Positions 63,383 through 64,000 of a stretch of DNA of 64,000 nucleotides are shown here, one piece after another (positions within the stretch are counted from its first letter, which is position 1; every line of letters begins with the position of its first letter). The position numbers were made by a program, and so were the translations under genes. Source of the stretch: Rheinheimera pacifica (GTDB taxonomy: Bacteria > Pseudomonadota > Gammaproteobacteria > Enterobacterales > Alteromonadaceae); contig NZ_JANUEM010000004.1 of the NCBI RefSeq assembly GCF_024809855.1, positions 124,001 through 188,000 on the forward strand, written 5' to 3'. The notes below the pieces were generated by a model, which saw only the letters and a list, made by a program, of their open reading frames with translations, did not search any database and was not told where the DNA came from.

Positions 63383-64000
63383 ATGTCATACACTACACCA
63401 CTAACTAATAAATTTGCCGTTGTTACCGGCGGCTCACGCAGTATAGGTGCTGCTATTGTTCGCCGCCTGGCCGCAGATGGCGCTACGGTAGCCTTCACTT
63501 ACCATGCTTCTCCTGAGCGGGCCGAAGCTTTAGTTGCCGACATTCAGGCGGCAGGTGGCAAAGCATTAGCCATTCAGGCTGATGCCGGTAACCCGCAGGC
63601 AGTACGTAACGCTATCAGCCAGGTCGCCGCCAGTTTTGGCAAGGTTGATATTCTGGTAAACAACGCTGGTATCAGTGTGCTGGGCCAACCGGAAGAAATC
63701 GCCTTTGCCGATTTTGAACGTATTCTGGCTGTTAACGTCACCGGTGTTTTTGTTGCTACGCAAGAAGCCCTGAAGCACATGAGTGAAGGCGGCCGCATAA
63801 TTCATATTGGCAGCTCAATGGTGCAACATGCAGCTTTTGGCACAGCGTCGGCTTATACGTTAACCAAAGGCGCGGTTACCGGTTTTACCCGTGGTCTGGT
63901 GCGAGATTTAGGTCCGCGCGGTATTACTGTTAATACTGTACATCCGGGCCCTACAGACAGTGATATGAACCCAGCAGATGGCCCGGTAGCTGATTTCGTC
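63383..64000 (+). CDS. Short-chain dehydrogenase/reductase (3' end outside window)
   Basis: 206 codons are visible of an NAD(P)-dependent SDR. The order is VVTGGSRSIGAAIVRRLAAD (cofactor TGxxxGxG form), VDILVNNAGIS (NNAG), IIHIGSSMVQH (Ser) and SAYTLTKGAVTGFTRGLVRD (YxxxK), then NTVHPGPTDSDMNPA. GAGGA lies seven bases before the ATG. It is divergent from the LysR regulator, 147 bp away, and is its likely target. It resembles FabG-like reductases acting on small carbonyl compounds. Confidence 0.93.
   Translation, partial: MSYTTPLTNKFAVVTGGSRSIGAAIVRRLAADGATVAFTYHASPERAEALVADIQAAGGKALAIQADAGNPQAVRNAISQVAASFGKVDILVNNAGISVLGQPEEIAFADFERILAVNVTGVFVATQEALKHMSEGGRIIHIGSSMVQHAAFGTASAYTLTKGAVTGFTRGLVRDLGPRGITVNTVHPGPTDSDMNPADGPVADFV

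Overview
The window looks like the chromosome of a marine or freshwater gammaproteobacterium of the Rheinheimera / Alishewanella / Arsukibacterium type. The indicators are a rsxABCDGE-nth operon, a second EF-G, an Oar-like TonB receptor, a porin ending in Phe and moderate GC. This placement is inferred from gene content and style, not from a database match.

Layout. 0-8.4 kb: end of rimO, a large TonB-dependent receptor, murI, a DUF6064-like membrane protein, a Tat-exported aldo/keto reductase and a cardiolipin synthase. 8.5-13.8 kb: a degraded array of integron-type gene cassettes, all on the minus strand and separated by attC-like sites. It is interrupted by a frameshifted IS1182-like element and carries a fossil VOC gene at its left edge. 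14.1-17.7 kb: a SnoaL-like protein, an orphan VapB-type antitoxin, a GNAT acetyltransferase and an EF-G paralogue. 17.7-24.2 kb: a probable periplasmic 3-keto-glycoside pathway. It has a GMC oxidoreductase, its small Tat subunit, a DUF1080 hydrolase/lyase, two Tat-exported TIM-barrel isomerases and a divergent LacI regulator with two matching operator palindromes. 24.3-30.1 kb: a four-gene unit of circularly permuted ATP-grasp, alpha-E, an ATP-grasp/alpha-E fusion and a transglutaminase, a conserved but poorly characterised predicted peptide-ligation system. 30.1-35.5 kb: an aa3-type oxidase cluster (ctaG, a small membrane protein, a subunit I+III fusion, subunit II) with DUF2231 and CopD-like membrane proteins. 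35.6-44.5 kb: a chemoreceptor, an M14 peptidase, an RND efflux pair and a porin. 44.6-48 kb: MATE and uvrB, translationally coupled. 48.5-48.8 kb: three identical tRNA-Asn genes behind a stringent-type promoter. 48.9-57.4 kb: a degenerate GGDEF-EAL protein, then rsxABCDGE and nth.

57.4-61.3 kb: a second cassette array of seven cassettes, again all on the minus strand and again with no integrase in view. It starts 30 bp after nth, and a 151-bp diverged piece of nth lies just past its other end in the same orientation. The array is therefore bracketed by a direct repeat of the host gene. Three attC sites, one from the first array and two from the second, are close relatives, so the two arrays probably derive from one integron platform. 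61.8-64 kb: a small hypothetical gene, a LysR regulator and a divergent SDR that runs off the window.

The least described content is the integrase-less cassette DNA with its nth bracket, the ATP-grasp/alpha-E/transglutaminase unit and the Tat-exported keto-sugar cluster.
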